Shown: one piece after another, positions 9,769-22,825 of the stretch
Layout of the letters: each line of letters starts with the position of its first letter
How positions within the stretch are numbered: position 1 is the first letter of the stretch
Assembly: GCA_009823395.1 (NCBI GenBank)
Contig: CM020501.1
Location: 5,781,861-5,845,860 of the forward strand
Length of the DNA: 64,000 nt
Source of the DNA: Thamnaconus septentrionalis
Lineage: Eukaryota; Chordata; Actinopteri; Tetraodontiformes; Monacanthidae
Reading direction: 5' to 3'
Program-made: the position numbers and the translations under genes
The notes under the pieces: model-generated
What the model saw: only the letters and a program-made list of their open reading frames with translations
Database searches by the model: none
Told to the model about the DNA's origin: nothing

Positions 9769-12700
9769 CTGGGAAAAACAAACAAACAAAAACATACACT
9801 CATTCAATGTATCAAGGGCAGCAATCGTCATATTAAAAAAAAAAAATATTTTGCCCAGCATGTATTTTTATGTATACAGAGTTTTTGCATATTTTGAGAT
9901 ACATTTGTTTTTCAGAAGTGGCACATATCTAACTTGGTTAAGTTTAGGGATTGACTGCCAGCAGTTGGTTAGTGATGGGACACACGCGTTACGCTCCAGG
10001 GCGATGGTCGTTGGCGTTGACCGTGACCTGCTGTGGAAGAAGCGTCGCTGTGTGTCACCTGCGCTTATCGTCTGATAGTGAGGCACAGGGGTTTTACACT
10101 GGTAGTACATTAAACCCTTTTGTGTCTCTGCCCGAGGCCAGAGGATGTACCCTTAGCGGCCGAGATTCAAAGGGCTGTGACAAAACATCGATATATGAGC
10201 TGGGCACGAACAGGCAGAGATTAATCACGGAACAAAAAGAGCCAACAGTGGCCGGGGAGATTTGTGACTTGATTAGGCTGTTTCTCTACACACTCCCTCC
10301 CCTTAGAGTCTTAAAAAAAATAAAAATATGTATTTTTTTCCAGGATGCAGCTTTCATCCTCAAGTTTTGCTTACAAAACTTAATTTAAAAAGAAGCGAAC
10401 TTTAAAGAAAAATGTCTCAAAAAATAAACTTGTGTGATGAATAGTCCTCCTTTGGTAAAAACTTTCTACCATCTGTGCTTAAAAAAAGCTCAAATCCTTC
10501 TTGATATGACTGAAAACGTATGGTTGGGTTTACACTACACTTCTTTCCCTTGATGCCAAAGTCTTGCCTGCACCCGATTATTCACTGTCTGCTTACATTC
10601 AAAACTGAGCCGTAACCGAATCCTGTATTTAGACCTCTTTAAAGTTTCTCACTCTTGAAACGACTCTCATGCGGCAATGAGGCAATGAGTCTTGCCTACG
10701 TTGTTTCAACCAAGTGCAAGGATTGGGAAAAAGTTATTGGACAAGTCGTGCATTTGTGAGAAATTGCATGGGGAAAAAAAAAAAAAAAAATCATCTTTAA
10801 GCCCAGTCACCCTCATTAACCCACAGACTCCCTTCTTGCATGTGCACTGTTCCGTCCAGGTCAAAGCTGGATGTTTCAGCAAGATAACGCCCCTTTGTCG
10901 CACATCTGGGGCAAGGACCGAAATGAACTTCTTTTTTCTTCCTAATGGTCACGATGATAAGCAGAGGCAGCGGGAGGAAAGGCCGTGAAGAGCAGGACGC
11001 TCCCGAATCTGTGACAGCAAACAGCACTTTGCGATGGACGCAGGAGCAAACAGAGACTGAATCGAAAGCTTTAGCTTCCTGGGGCCATTCTCCAGAGTGT
11101 GCAGACTGCAGAAGACTATTTGCATTTTAAGGCGGGGGAGGAGGACGTAAGACCATTGGCTCATAAAGCTCCACGGGTGTATTTACGCGCACACGCAGTT
11201 ATGTAATAAAAACACACCGTTGTTACATTTCCAGTGACGCACGAGCAGCAGTGCCACGGAATATCCACAGCGTCCCGCTCGCACTACACAGGCACTGGCA
11301 GATCTTTCTGATTCACATCTAAATTGCTTCCACATATGAAAGAGGCGCGACTCCATCTGACAATATCAGATGAAGAGAGGGGAGGGGTGGGAACAATTGA
11401 AATCGGATTATTTAGTGCAAATCAAGCCAAAACGTCACTTAATTACCCCCCTTGCAAACATTGTATCTAATGTTTCTGTAAACCATATCAACCATACATC
11501 TTTTTTCTTTTTTTTATAATGAGATACAACTGCATAAGAGTCTATATTACCATCTTTAAAGGCCAGATTCACAGTCAAGTTGACTTCATGCAATCCCTGG
11601 AATGATTCTGTTTCTTTTTTTGGACCTTTTTTTTTTATCGAGCACTAATTCATTGATGAACTACAGCTGCTGGTGACCTCATAAAGAAAACCAAAGTGGT
11701 TTATTACATTTCCAGTCTCTCATCAAGACACGAAAGAGACGCGCAGTTACAATGAGAGAACAGAAAGAAAGCGGATGAATTTGGAATTACTTCATCTTTC
11801 ATGGCCGTGACAAAAATGACAAACCTTTTTTAGAGATTAAACTGCTTTGACAAAACGTGGCACACCCACAGCAAAGATGCACACATCCCCCTTTGTTGCT
11901 AATCTGCTCCACATGAACAAACTAAATTATGTTTTCCGACTTCCGCTCTAACTCCACCTAGTCCTGCAGACCTGCCTCTATCTTGCAGCACCATGGAGAG
12001 CTGCTTTGCTAATCCAGCGAGTGACGTAAAATCTGCACTCTGAAAATTCTGAAGGAGGGGATGCTCATTTTAAGAGGGGGAATAAATAACAGACACTTTA
12101 AAAACATGTCTAAAAAAAAAAATACTATTTCATGTGGCAGCAAGGATACTATCTATATGGAGCTGCAACAACAGGGGAAGTATCTTCCCAGTCCTTTCCT
12201 CGGAAAGTAATTGAACTTGGACGGGATTATGAAAGCAGCTGGTGCCGGGCAGTTCAAAGCTGCCTGTTTTACATTATTTACCAACATCAAATTATTTTCC
12301 ATAATTAGATTTTTCCAAAGCTGTACTGGGAAACCTTCCAGCCTGCATAAAGTTGAATAAATGAATTACATGGTGAAGAAAGAGGGACTAGTCGAGGTGA
12401 AAAGCGCAGAAAACATCAGAGCGGGCAGTGAGGCAGTCAAGCTCGACGGGTTTTTTTTTTAATCACCGCACGCAGTGGCACGTTCTCCTAGTCTCGTGAA
12501 CCGGATCAGGTGACAGGTGTACCGTTCCTAACGCGATATTTATTAATTTATGTACCTCGCGGCGGTCGTATTTTTTGCACGAAGGAATGAAAAAAAAAAA
12601 AAAAAAATCACCGGCGATCACTCAGAGCTCATTTCTCACAACCGTGGGGACGAAAAAACAAGAAGAAAGTAGGGGGGAAAGAGCGGGCAGGCGTCTGCGA

Positions 12701-12928
12701 GTGGGAGAGTTTCGCCTCAGAAGAGGTGGGGGAGGGGGGGAAATGCTTACAAGGGGGATCAGGTGAGACAGGAGATATTTCATGAAATTTTAAAGAGGCG
12801 CCGCCTCCGTCTGCTGTTGCCAGAAGACGTGCGCTGGAGACCCCTCACTTTCTCCTCCGCGCTCTCGTCTCTTTGCCGCGACGTTTGCGAGCCGCGGCGA
12901 TCGACCTGCAACGAGACGGTGAACATAC
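9769..12928 (-). other. ctnna2: ctnna2 intron (3.2 kb)
   Basis: A 3,160-bp intron between the M3-end exon and the P-linker exon. It is mostly AT-rich single-copy-looking DNA with poly-A/T runs (for example 9834-9845, 10773-10789, 12590-12607). I see no gene, RNA or transposon I can name. GC and CpG content rise toward 12.6-12.9 kb. Confidence 0.85.
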
Positions 12929-13080
12929 CCTGATCATGAGGACCGCTTTCCTGATGTCACGCACGCCGTCGTAGACCAAACGGGACGCATCAATGAACTC
13001 GTTCTCCTCGAAGGGCTGTGGGGGGTTTGTGCTCAGCGCCTCGATCGCCACTTCCACTTGTTCGGCAAAGCGGGGCATCA
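12929..13080 (-). CDS. ctnna2: alpha-catenin exon: end of M3 bundle
   Basis: A 152-bp exon beginning with the last two bases of a Val codon, then MPRFAEQVEVAIEALSTNPP, QPFEENEFIDASRLVYDGVR and DIRKAVLMIR, ending phase 0. The acceptor is AATTTGCAG above 13080 and the donor AGG|GTATGT below 12929. ENEFIDASRLVYDG and DIRKAVLMIR are signature stretches of alpha-catenins at the end of the M domain. STNPPQPFEENE differs from the mammalian alpha-N version as I recall it only in the short loop. An inverted-repeat element sits about 100 bp upstream in the adjoining intron, close to the acceptor. Confidence 0.94.
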
Positions 13081-13184
13081 CTGCAAATTGAGGCAGAGGG
13101 AAAACAGACAGTGAGAGATTTGGAGGAGTTTTGGATGCGTTGGAGTGGAGGACTCCCCCCCACCTAATATGGATGCAATACGAC

Positions 13185-13890
13185 GGAAGCGCATTGCTGC
13201 CACCCTAGGAAAAAAGAACAGGGCTCAGTATCACGTCATAACGTGAAACTGTCACGTTATTTTATGAAAGTTACACGTCATAGCGTGAAAATGATCACGT
13301 AAAAACGTGAAACTATCACGTGATCGTGATCATTTTCACATTATACCGTGATACTGAGCACTGTTTGTTTATTTATTCTAGTGTAGCAGCAATGCGCTTC
13401 CCCCGTAGTAATTAGTGCATTATGGTGTAAATGCTTTTCGTATTTGTAGACATATTATAGCGATAGATTCAACTAGATTTATAGAAGCCCAAAAGTCCTT
13501 TGAATCGCTGTCCTATTGTGGGTTCCTTTTCAATCAACTCGAGTTGATGCAAGCACATTTGCATAAAAAATGATCTCAAACTAACGTGACAGTTTCGTGT
13601 TTTTACGTGATAATTTTCACAGTATAACGTGAAACTTTCACAAAAAGCCTAATCCTGCAGTCCTGTCTCCCCATGTCGTATTACATTGTGTTGTGTATGT
13701 TTGGACAGGGATTTCGTGTGTATTTCGATACGTGACAAATAAATGGGTCATTCAAAATAACCAAAATAAAATCACAGAATAAGGTGCAACTGTCAGATTG
13801 TTTTGTGCTAATTATGACGTAAAAACGTGATAGTTTCAAGTTACAGTGTGACACTGAGACATCTTTTTTCTCCTAGGGTGGCAGCAATGC
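13185..13890. mobile_element. CACGT-rich inverted-repeat element, composite
   Basis: Three related ends are visible. GCATTGCTGCCACCCTAGGA (13191-13210) is the perfect inverse of 13871-13890. GGAAGCGCATTGCTGC (13185-13200) is the perfect inverse of 13386-13401. Inside the first 217 bp, GCTCAGTATCACG (13223-13235) pairs with 13347-13359. The interior is full of ACGTGAAAC/TCACGT motifs. No protein is encoded. It looks like a 217-bp foldback unit joined to, or nested in, a larger relative. It begins about 100 bp from the acceptor of the M3-end exon. Likely a non-autonomous DNA transposon; the superfamily is unknown. Confidence 0.7.
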
Positions 13891-14111
13891 ACTGTTGTAC
13901 AATACGGAGGGGAAATGGAAATGGAAATTTAAAAACATTTCTTGTTGTTCTATTCCTCTCCAACGCATCGTCATCATCATAATCATCTTCGTCATTATCG
14001 TCATCACAACCTTTTCACTGGTGAGCTGATAGCAGCAGGGCGCCCCTGAGGAACAAGCTCCGATCACTTGTGAACAACGGACAAAGGTGAGGCGTCACCC
14101 CCCGGAGGCCT

Positions 14112-14161
14112 GCGTGTTAGCAACAACATGCTGCTAGCGTGTTAGCGACGACATGCTGCTA
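14112..14161 (+). repeat. 25-bp tandem doublet
   Basis: Two adjacent copies of GCGTGTTAGC(A/G)AC(A/G)ACATGCTGCTA, differing by single bases. Confidence 0.85.
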
Positions 14162-16537
14162 GCGCGTCGCGTGCCAATCAGTTGTTTCAGCTCGGCTTGG
14201 CCGAACTGACGAGTGCACTCACAGATGTCGCAGGCCTTTGCGGATGCTAACGCTCGGCACGAGCGCTTTCTATCGCGCGTTAAATGAATGCTCGTCAGAA
14301 ATGTAGATAAAGGGAAAGAATCAAAGTGTGTGAGTCCAATAGAAACCCCGGCGACAAAAGAAGCCCCATTTGATCGCCTGCACTGACGGATTGTGTTGTC
14401 ACATTCAATTGGCACACCCTGTGCACGAGCTGCGCTTCACACACCCCCACCCCACCCCCTCTTTTCTTTGAATGCTCAAAATGAATCGCGCCAAATGTGA
14501 CTTGACATAATTCAATTTTCATGAATGCCGACAAAATGTTTGAATATTTAGCAGGCTGCATTTCTTCGTAATCTTCTGTTAGGCTAAAAATAATTGAAAG
14601 CAGAGTTTTATGTGTGCTTTTTTCTCCTCCCCCCGTGGACTCGGCACTGTGGTACATTAACATAACAAAAGCTTTGGCCACCCAGAGAAGGTCTGTCCTC
14701 CCTCATTTTAAAATCTTTGGAGCTCTAAAAAAGAGACATGAACCTTTTCTTGTGATTGCGTCCGCTAATACACAGCTATCTTCTGTCAACCAGAGCAGCC
14801 ATAGCTATGTCTGTAGTTTGCAAAAAACAAAACAAAACAAAAAAATAAATAAGTTGTTTATCTAACAAATAAACTGAAACCACTTAAAAGTTATTTGAAT
14901 TCACCTTTTTAAAGCTAATGTTGAGCTGACTAACTGGGATTCTCTGAAAGAGGAAACAATAATTCTATGTTGGTATTAAAATATCATTGCAGTCAAAGGG
15001 ATTCTCCAGAGTAGTGTATTAACAAATGTAAAGACATAAAAAACAATTTTGGCAAATACCACTGCTGTCAATTTAGGGCAGCTGTGACATTGGGTGGTTT
15101 GCTTGTAAAACTCTGTTTGGATTTCCAGCAATTTGGCTCCCTTGTCACATGACTCTTTTTTAGCTCCAAATAGATTTGTGGCCAAGTGAACCAGGACTAT
15201 GAGTCACGTGAGTGTACCGGCATCTCTCCACGGTCACGTGTGTCTTTGAATATATCTCCCAAAGTGCTCTACTACTGGTCGAATTAACACATGGGGTGAT
15301 CCCAAAGAAATTACACTATGTGGCTGTTGTAGCACTTAAAGTGAAAAAAGACTCCAATACATCCCAGAATGCACAGCTGGCTGCGGCAGCTGGCTCGGTC
15401 CATTGAAATGCGCAGTTCTTCCAGCTGTTGGGTCCAACTGAGGTCGGATCATGTTGGATCACTGCAAATGAAGTGCTCAAAGTGCACTAAGACACCCCAC
15501 CGAGGAGATTTTAGGCCGCCTGTTTGGCGCTCACAGCTGGCCAAATGATAGGCACTAAGGGGAAAACAAACTCAAGTGCAATTCAACCAAATTCTGAGCC
15601 AGGTGTGAAAATCCTCTACAGCTCATCTTTAGAGAAAATCATTTTTAGTGATAGGAAGAATTGGATTTTTATCCAATTTTGTCATGCTAAAAAAGAAAAC
15701 TATCAACAAAGTTCTTCAAGGGGTAGTTTTCGTGTGTTTATTTGTGTTGATTCAGGCCTGTGTTGACAGCTGTAGACAGCTGTATTGTATATACAGTAAA
15801 GAAAAACAAATGAATAGTGGGCAGATAGGCTGGCGAGCCTCTTGCAAGGAAGCTGATGGACTCATGCATCATTGCTCCCCACACTTGCTCCTCTCTTACG
15901 TGCAGAATGAACCAAATCAATTAGTCGGCACGAACTGAAGGTGTATCTGAAGTATACTTTTTTTGTCTGATATAAAACATCAGCTATATTTCACCAAACA
16001 TAAAAGGCAGCACAAAAAGTCTCTCCTTCTTTTTCCCTCTCTTCATTTTAATTCTGTTTAATCCACTTACTGGAGAAGCGTAAAATAGGCTTTTGGGAAT
16101 TGCTGGGAAGGCGTTTTAAATAGAAATATTTAAATGTTCTCCAAGCTCTTAATGAGCAAAGTTGCTGATGGTAAGGAGCAATTTCACTCATTCCAGTTGA
16201 GAAATGATGAAGGGAATTAAATGTGACCATGTAGGAATGGATCCCCTCCACCCCCCACAACTAGCCCCCCTCCCGTGCCCCTGAGGCTGTAGCATAGTTA
16301 AAGTAAGAAGTTACGGAAGTACAACGAATGCCATGCATGCTTGCAGCAGAGATTGCATGCCTGAGTGAGCCTTTTAAAGAGCACAACCTGCATGAAGATG
16401 GAGATGAAAGGTACGGATCTGTTCAGCTTTAAAACAACTTGAAAATGAGCAACAAATGTTTATTTTCCCATAGGAAGTAAGTGACCAGCTGGAACACGAA
16501 TCTAACTATGTTAATAATACACCCCCCCAACCCTCCA

Positions 16538-16561
16538 ACACACACACACACACACACACAC
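16538..16561 (+). repeat. (CA)n microsatellite
   Basis: About twelve CA repeats. Confidence 0.9.
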
Positions 16562-19517
16562 TTGTCTTGAATTAGGGGATTGAAGAGTTAAAACCACCCA
16601 TTGACGATGCAGAATGTTGCAGACTTTTGCATTTACAAGAAAACATGTTGCCTGTGAAAAAGATCAACTGAGCCACATTGAATCTATAATATGGATCAAA
16701 CAGGGAAAGAAAGCAATCCCCTTTCCACATGAGAGATTGACCGACAGTATTCTACACAGCTACTCCTACAGCAGTTAGCTTCTTCCTCATCGCTGGTAAA
16801 AACAGCAAAAACAAAGACGACCTCTAATTAATTAAAAGACCTCCCTTGCTCTTGTAAGCCATTGAATTGCTATGCTCTACTGTACGAGTTAGTAGTACTG
16901 CTTTTACCATTACTAAATATCAAACTACTGCCATTATAAGTAATCTACTCCTCGTTTTCTGAGGTATTCTGATTTAAGATGGAATGGAATTAAAATTGAC
17001 TTTGAAGTCACAAAGACTTTGCCTCAATGCCGTTATTTTGAAAGTGAAGAGTGTGGAGTGCCCTTATTCCTTTTCCTCAGACTCTGCTGCAGTTATTTCA
17101 AGTGCACTTGATGTTCTGCTTCATGGGCATGGTGTATGGGGGACACTGTGAGCATGTCTGTTCTTACCGTAAAGCTGGACTTCATCTCATTTACTGTTCC
17201 CTTTTGTAATAACCAGTGGCAACGCCATCGCCATTCTCTAAATAACAGAATGGCAATGATAATAATACGTACATTTTAAAATTTCAACATCCACCCACGT
17301 CACATGATTGGCTTGTGACGTGCATATTTCTTTAAGGAGAGGGTTCGCTGAAACACAGGGATGGCTGTTAGAACAGGGTCTCTGGGACAAATAGACCGAG
17401 CGAAGTGGGGAAAGAGAGTGGGAAGCCATAACCACTTTCCCATTAGGCCATTGATTTTTCTCCCTGTCAAGGACATGCTTCAATCCCAAGCCCATGTGTG
17501 GAATGTCTGCGAGGAATCTACGGCTAAACAAGGAAGAGTTAAGCGGCCCGGTTGCCTGCGTCCAGTCCATAAATCTGACTGCACCTCCACGCGGTAGCAG
17601 AATGGGCGAATTGAGGCAAGGTCAGAGGGTGAGCAGTTGTGATAAGCCAATAGGTTTGATGGGGCTCTCGTCAAAAAAAGGGCATTTTCATTGGCATGAG
17701 TGAGCGCTAGCATAAATACTTATAAAAAACTAACATAAAACAAACAAAAAAAAACAAAATGGCCAAAGATTCAGGTTGAGCGCACACGCATACGCATTGA
17801 ATTCCACTATCAAAATACTGGTTATATAAAACAACAACAAAAACAAAATCCAGCCTCACCCGTCACCTGGACTTAAGACTAGCTCCTTACCAGTGGGAGT
17901 AATTAAGTGTCCCTCAAAGTCACCAGTTGTTTGCCTTTGTGCACCAATTAACATTCCATTCCATTACCATTATGGAAAGATTTATTAAGGATCGTATGTT
18001 GAGTAACAAAACCATAGGGATTGCATGAACTGAGTGTGACTAAAAATGGAAAAAAATGCTCTTATTTAGTGTTTACATGCAATCAAAGTTAGGAAAGAAT
18101 AAGGTTGTAGGATAAGTAAGTTAAGCAATAGAGTAATAAATATACACACATCTCGTCTGCCAATAACTTCTTGTGACGGGCCATCAGCCCAAAAGCACAG
18201 ATAAAGTGTCAAAAAGAGAAGTTGTATTTGTGGCTGTATTGAGAACTACACCGACGTCAATTTTAAATTGACAGTCTGATGTGACAGGATGCAATAATGT
18301 TCCTTACAAGGGAGATATGACCTTGTCCCTGTCAATATTGTTGATGATCTACCTTTTGTAAGTGACTGTCAGTGGGGATGGACACAATATGCCTTGCTGA
18401 ATGCCTGGCTGCTAACAAAGGCTCCACTTCCCCACTATAAAGACAGCTCAGGCGTTTACTGCACTGACAATGAACTGCAGATATTTCTCATGTTTTTAGA
18501 GCAGATCATCAAAGGTTAGAATTACTACTTAACTGCAGTTATGGTTAGGCCGACATTGTGTTGAAGCTTTTGAAAATCTTTTAAAGGACAAAAGGTAAGC
18601 AAATTGCATGCTACTCTGCCACATGGAGGTTTTGTTGCGTTTAGCACCAACAGCTTGCGTTGCAGTGTTAATGTCACACTAGCTCCAACTGGAATAGAGC
18701 TTTTGACTTGCATATGAACATACATATGAAATTAAAGGACGCTGAAAAGAGGAATGGTGATCACCGTCTCCAGCGCACAAATCAATAACATATGAATTTT
18801 AAAATATTTAGCACCATGATCTTGTTTTTGTAATATCTGGTGTTTGTTTGTCTATCTCTCGTCACACGCTAGTTTCAGTTTGCACTTCCACTGTGAATAG
18901 TCTCAGTCAAGAATGAAGAAATGTATCTGCCATTTGTGCACGCTCACATAGGAGGTCTGTTCCCGATCTCAAGTCCACCAAAATATTTATTGGGGACACG
19001 CTCCAAATAGATATATTTTCTTTTTTGTTGATTCAATGAAGAATACATAAAACATGAATATTTGGAAAGAAATGGATCAGTCCCTGTTTTTTCAAAGTGG
19101 CACATGAAGTGCCAAAGCTACGACTATTTAATCAACATTTTCCACAACCATGACTGGATGACAATGAATGATGCTAAGACGAAGCAGAAGAAGTCATTGG
19201 GCTCTGAAAGGCAGCAATGACATCACAAAACACCCATACATTGGTCAAGAAGGGTAAGAGGCCAGAGCACACAATAGTGGCAAGTGGATTATAAAGACTT
19301 CAGCTCAGTTTGATGCTTTATGTTTAGCTGTGATTTAAAAACTTTCTTCCAAAGTTATGTATAAATTGACTCTGGTCACTTGGTGTTAACGAGCCATTAT
19401 TGTGAACTGGGTCGAAGCGCACAGCAGTTTAGCATGCATGCTGGAATGTTGGAACAATAATGTTGTAGCCAGGACAACAACAAAATGATTTGTGAATTAG
19501 GTTGATGGAGTGATGAA

Positions 19518-19561
19518 GTGACGTCCAATATCTTTGGTGTTGGCCAAATATTGGACGTCAC
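19518..19561. repeat. Perfect 14-bp inverted repeat (hairpin)
   Basis: GTGACGTCCAATAT (19518-19531) and ATATTGGACGTCAC (19548-19561) are exact inverses separated by 16 nt. Each arm contains a GACGTC core. Confidence 0.9.
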
Positions 19562-20046
19562 ACAATAAATTTTGGGAGAATTAAATGTCCATGAAGATTC
19601 CAAGAAAGCTCCATGAGTCCAACAGTTTTACACCAAAGACTGCTACACAAAAAGGTAGAAGACCACTTTGTCCAGCACCTGTTACCAGGCAGCTTAGAGC
19701 ACATCAACAATGGAACACATCCTGTACGCAAGCCTTGGGTCGCCACTTTTGTTTCCCATCAAGAAAATAGAGTGCAAGTTTGTATGATTAAAAAAACGGA
19801 CATTTGTAAAATCTTAAAGATTCCATGGCCACACAGTCGCATGTAATGCTCTTCCCGTGAAACACGGTCATGGTGACACCATACATTACCACCATACTTC
19901 ACCAATTCGTTAGTGGAACTGAATATGGCGATAATTTGACATAATACGCTTTTGAGGCAACAGAGTGTAGTAGTTAGACCATTATGGTGCAGGTGGGCAT
20001 CAAAGGATTGATGGCTGAAAAGCCCATGTGACTCAACTAATGCTAT

Positions 20047-20089
20047 TTGTGACATTTCAGCACATCCCCCTTGTGCTGAAATGTCACAA
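20047..20089. repeat. Perfect 18-bp inverted repeat (hairpin)
   Basis: TTGTGACATTTCAGCACA (20047-20064) and TGTGCTGAAATGTCACAA (20072-20089) are exact inverses around a 7-nt loop. Confidence 0.92.
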
Positions 20090-20504
20090 TGTCGTTTATC
20101 CCAGATTATGTCAGCAGATGAAAGCTGAAAGTAGTGAGAAGGAAGTACAGTGTCTACTTAAATGGTCTCTAATGGTAGAGACAAAAAACTGGGAGCCGGC
20201 TCGATTGGCAGGACTGGAAGTGAAAAATAGAGCTGGAGTAGAGACCTGTTCTTTGTGGTGCAATTTGATTCTGTAAAACTTTCATTTTTTGAATACAGTG
20301 CTTTTATGTTTGGCTTTCATAATGGTGCACTTTAACAAGGTGAATGTTCGCAAGTCTAACAAGTATGTGTTAAACTTACAATAGATAGATTAGGCTTTGT
20401 CCTCTGTTGATTATATTTAGACCATTTGCAAGTTCTCAATTTTCATTGTTTTTGTTCTTCTGACATTTTACACTGACAGCCTTATCATTCGCTGCTAAAT
20501 GCTA

Positions 20505-20545
20505 AGGACGACACCGGCCTCACAGCAGGAAGGTGGTGGGTTTCA
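20505..20545 (+). mobile_element. Short L2-type fragment (tentative)
   Basis: ACACCGGCCTCACAGCAGGA followed by AGGTGGTGGGTTT resembles the segment of fish L2-type tails that usually precedes GGGTTCGAATCC. It is too short to assign firmly. Confidence 0.35.
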
Positions 20546-21639
20546 TCAACAGTCACTGGTTCTGACACTGCATGTATTTCAGTGACCTCACTCAAGATCT
20601 CCTCCAACATCACCTGCTTGCCTCTTTAGACCACTGGACACCAATCTTCTCACCCCCATCCCCAGGACCAAGCATCAGTCTTTGCATTGCCACTCCGACC
20701 CCCTGGAGCCCCCCCAACTCCAAAGTTTTGCAGCTCAAACTGAATCCAGTCATTTAAAAATCAAGTCAAAAACAACTTTTTACAAAAACTACCAACATCA
20801 AACTCACTCACTCTTCATCCAGCTCTATAAGCAAACCTGAAATACATATTAATTTGTTGTGTTCCACCATCATTTGAACAACCATTGCAAACAATTGAGT
20901 ATTGAGAAAAGCACTTCACAAGATTCAATGTACATGTGTATGTCCATTGAATGCTTCTCACTAAGTGAACTGTCTTGTCTGATGTCTTGAAATTTACCAA
21001 CAGGTTGACTTTTATGTGCTGTATATCTTTATGTCATTTCCCCCCCATCCTTATGGTTGGTTATACCAGGAACAACCGCACAAGCATGGAAAATAAAATA
21101 AATAAAGTAAAAAACACTGACATACGTATCCATTTTACAGCAAATGTTGAGAATATATACATATAAGATCTGCAAACACATAAGCGTCAGTTGAATTTAT
21201 GCATTTAATAATATCTGGAGCTTCAGGCTTTATGGTACATGAGCTCACATTTATGTCAAAAACTGTCTCAGCAGATGTTGACGCCCACATGCATTTTCTT
21301 GAGTGCACAGATTTATGCTTTAGTGAACAAGTTCAACATGCAGGTGCAAAACAGGTAGGAGTAACACATACAGTACATACTGAGAGCCAAAGGTTGACAT
21401 GAACACGAGCATGAAAGGAATTACTGGGTAATTGCAAGATTGCCTCGGCCTTCACGGCACACACTTTAATTTAATTAGCTTAGAAAGGATTACTACAAAT
21501 ACAGCAACAGTTACAACTACAACTACAGTTTGTCACTCCACAGAACTTCCTGTCTGTCACCAAAAACCTGCATTCTATTGGTTACACCCTCAGGGACCAC
21601 CAAAAATAGTCACAGGAAAAACTAAAAATTACTGTAAAT

Positions 21640-21960
21640 TATTGTAAAGGAGCCCTAAATGCATACCTTTACAAAGTGTTTTTCTTTTCTGTTGGCATAA
21701 CTCACAAGAAAAAAGACATTGAAATGGTCAAATGTCAATTTTTTACAATTTGGTCTAATTTCGACTGAATTCTGCCATAAAGCTATGGGCGTGGCTAGAG
21801 ATTAGAAGCCAAGTATGGACAGGCACTCACATTCCAATCATTGCTCACCACCGGAAGCTTGCAGACCTGGAACTTAGGAAGGAGCTTCAGAAACGGGTAT
21901 TTGCAAACCAATGTGTGACGTCACGATGGCTTCGTCAGTATTTATATACAGTCAGTGGCT
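21640..21960. mobile_element. Probable fish SINE/MITE fragment
   Basis: AAGCTATGGGCGTGGCTAGA, GTGTGACGTCACGATGGCTT and TATTTATATACAGTCAGTGG match the layout of a common fish repeat (a 'GGGCGGAGC... GACGTCA..ATGGCTACGTC... TATACAGTCTATGG' type). Limits are approximate and the class is uncertain. Confidence 0.45.
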
Positions 21961-22624
21961 CAGCCATGAATGGCAAATCATAGAAGGTGCAGGGGCACAT
22001 CTCGATCTCATGTGAGCAGGACTAAACCTGAAACGAGCAGTGGAAGAGATTACACGAGCAGCAGTAATTTCAGCAGCATGCACAGCCCTGCTGCCCGTGT
22101 GTATTAATGCCAAGTAGTAACTCATTCTGCTGCCTGCACCCTCTTTGACATCCTGATTTTGTGTACAGAAGACAAAGAAAGCGCACGCATTTAACATCTG
22201 CGAACTAATCTAATTCTTTTGGCGTAGATGTGATGCCACTCTTTACCCAAGTTATCTGTTGTCTTCGTAAAATCTGATCTACATGAGACACATGTTGGCT
22301 TTGAGTCCAGGTCTTGAAATTGTGATTATAAATACTCGGGTCTGGTGCAGAGGTCCAAACTGCTGGTACACAAACAAACAAACAAACAAAAAAAAAAAAA
22401 CTAGAAAACGAGAGGCAGAAGAGAGAACAGATGTCTAGGTTGGACTTGGGACTTTGGAGTGAGATGCTGACGATTGTGGTGCGTTTGCATGTCTTATAAG
22501 AGAGAAAACACTTGCTGATGAAACAATAAGGGCGACTCACCCTCCCTTAAACTTTACTAGACGATTCAATCTAACAAACTGTGTCTTCTTGTGCTGCCAC
22601 CAACCCTTTGTGTAGCGCACTAAC

Positions 22625-22825
22625 CGGTTTCAGACAGGAGCTTGATGGACTCCAGGACACGCTCGGTGTAGACTCCCGGTTCGTAGTTTTCCATCTCAGC
22701 ATTAATGATGTGGACAACACGAGCAGCGCGGCCCCGGATGGCTCCAGCAGTTCGGTCAAGAGTGTCGACGTCTCCCTCTTGCAGAGCTATTACGCATTTG
22801 TTCACATCCTCAAGGATGTGGTTCT
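22625..22825 (-). CDS. ctnna2: alpha-catenin exon: M3 region
   Basis: A 201-bp exon. After two bases completing a Glu codon it encodes NHILEDVNKCVIALQEGDVD, TLDRTAGAIRGRAARVVHII, NAEMENYEPGVYTERVLESI and KLLSET plus one base. Phase 1 in and out matches both neighbours. The acceptor is CCTCCCAAAG and the donor ACCG|GTTAGT. The segment belongs to the M3 helical bundle, packed against M1/M2 in the autoinhibited protein. The RAGAIRGRAARV-like core (here TAGAIRGRAARV) is strongly conserved across alpha-catenins. No disruption is seen. Confidence 0.93.

Larger units (their letters stand above)
13081..22624 (-). other. ctnna2: ctnna2 intron (9.5 kb)
   Basis: A 9,544-bp intron. It contains the CACGT-rich inverted-repeat element at 13.2-13.9 kb, a 25-bp tandem doublet at 14112-14161, a (CA)n tract at about 16.54 kb, two strong hairpins at 19.5 and 20.05 kb, an L2-type fragment near 20.5 kb and a probable fish SINE/MITE at 21.6-21.96 kb. 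From about 14.2 to 19.5 kb I recognise nothing beyond simple repeats. Confidence 0.85.

Noticed and set aside
19500..20060. Possible transposase relic on the minus strand between the two hairpins
   Set aside because: The minus-strand frames (19558-19746 and 19759-20055) lack any catalytic or DNA-binding motif I can recognise.
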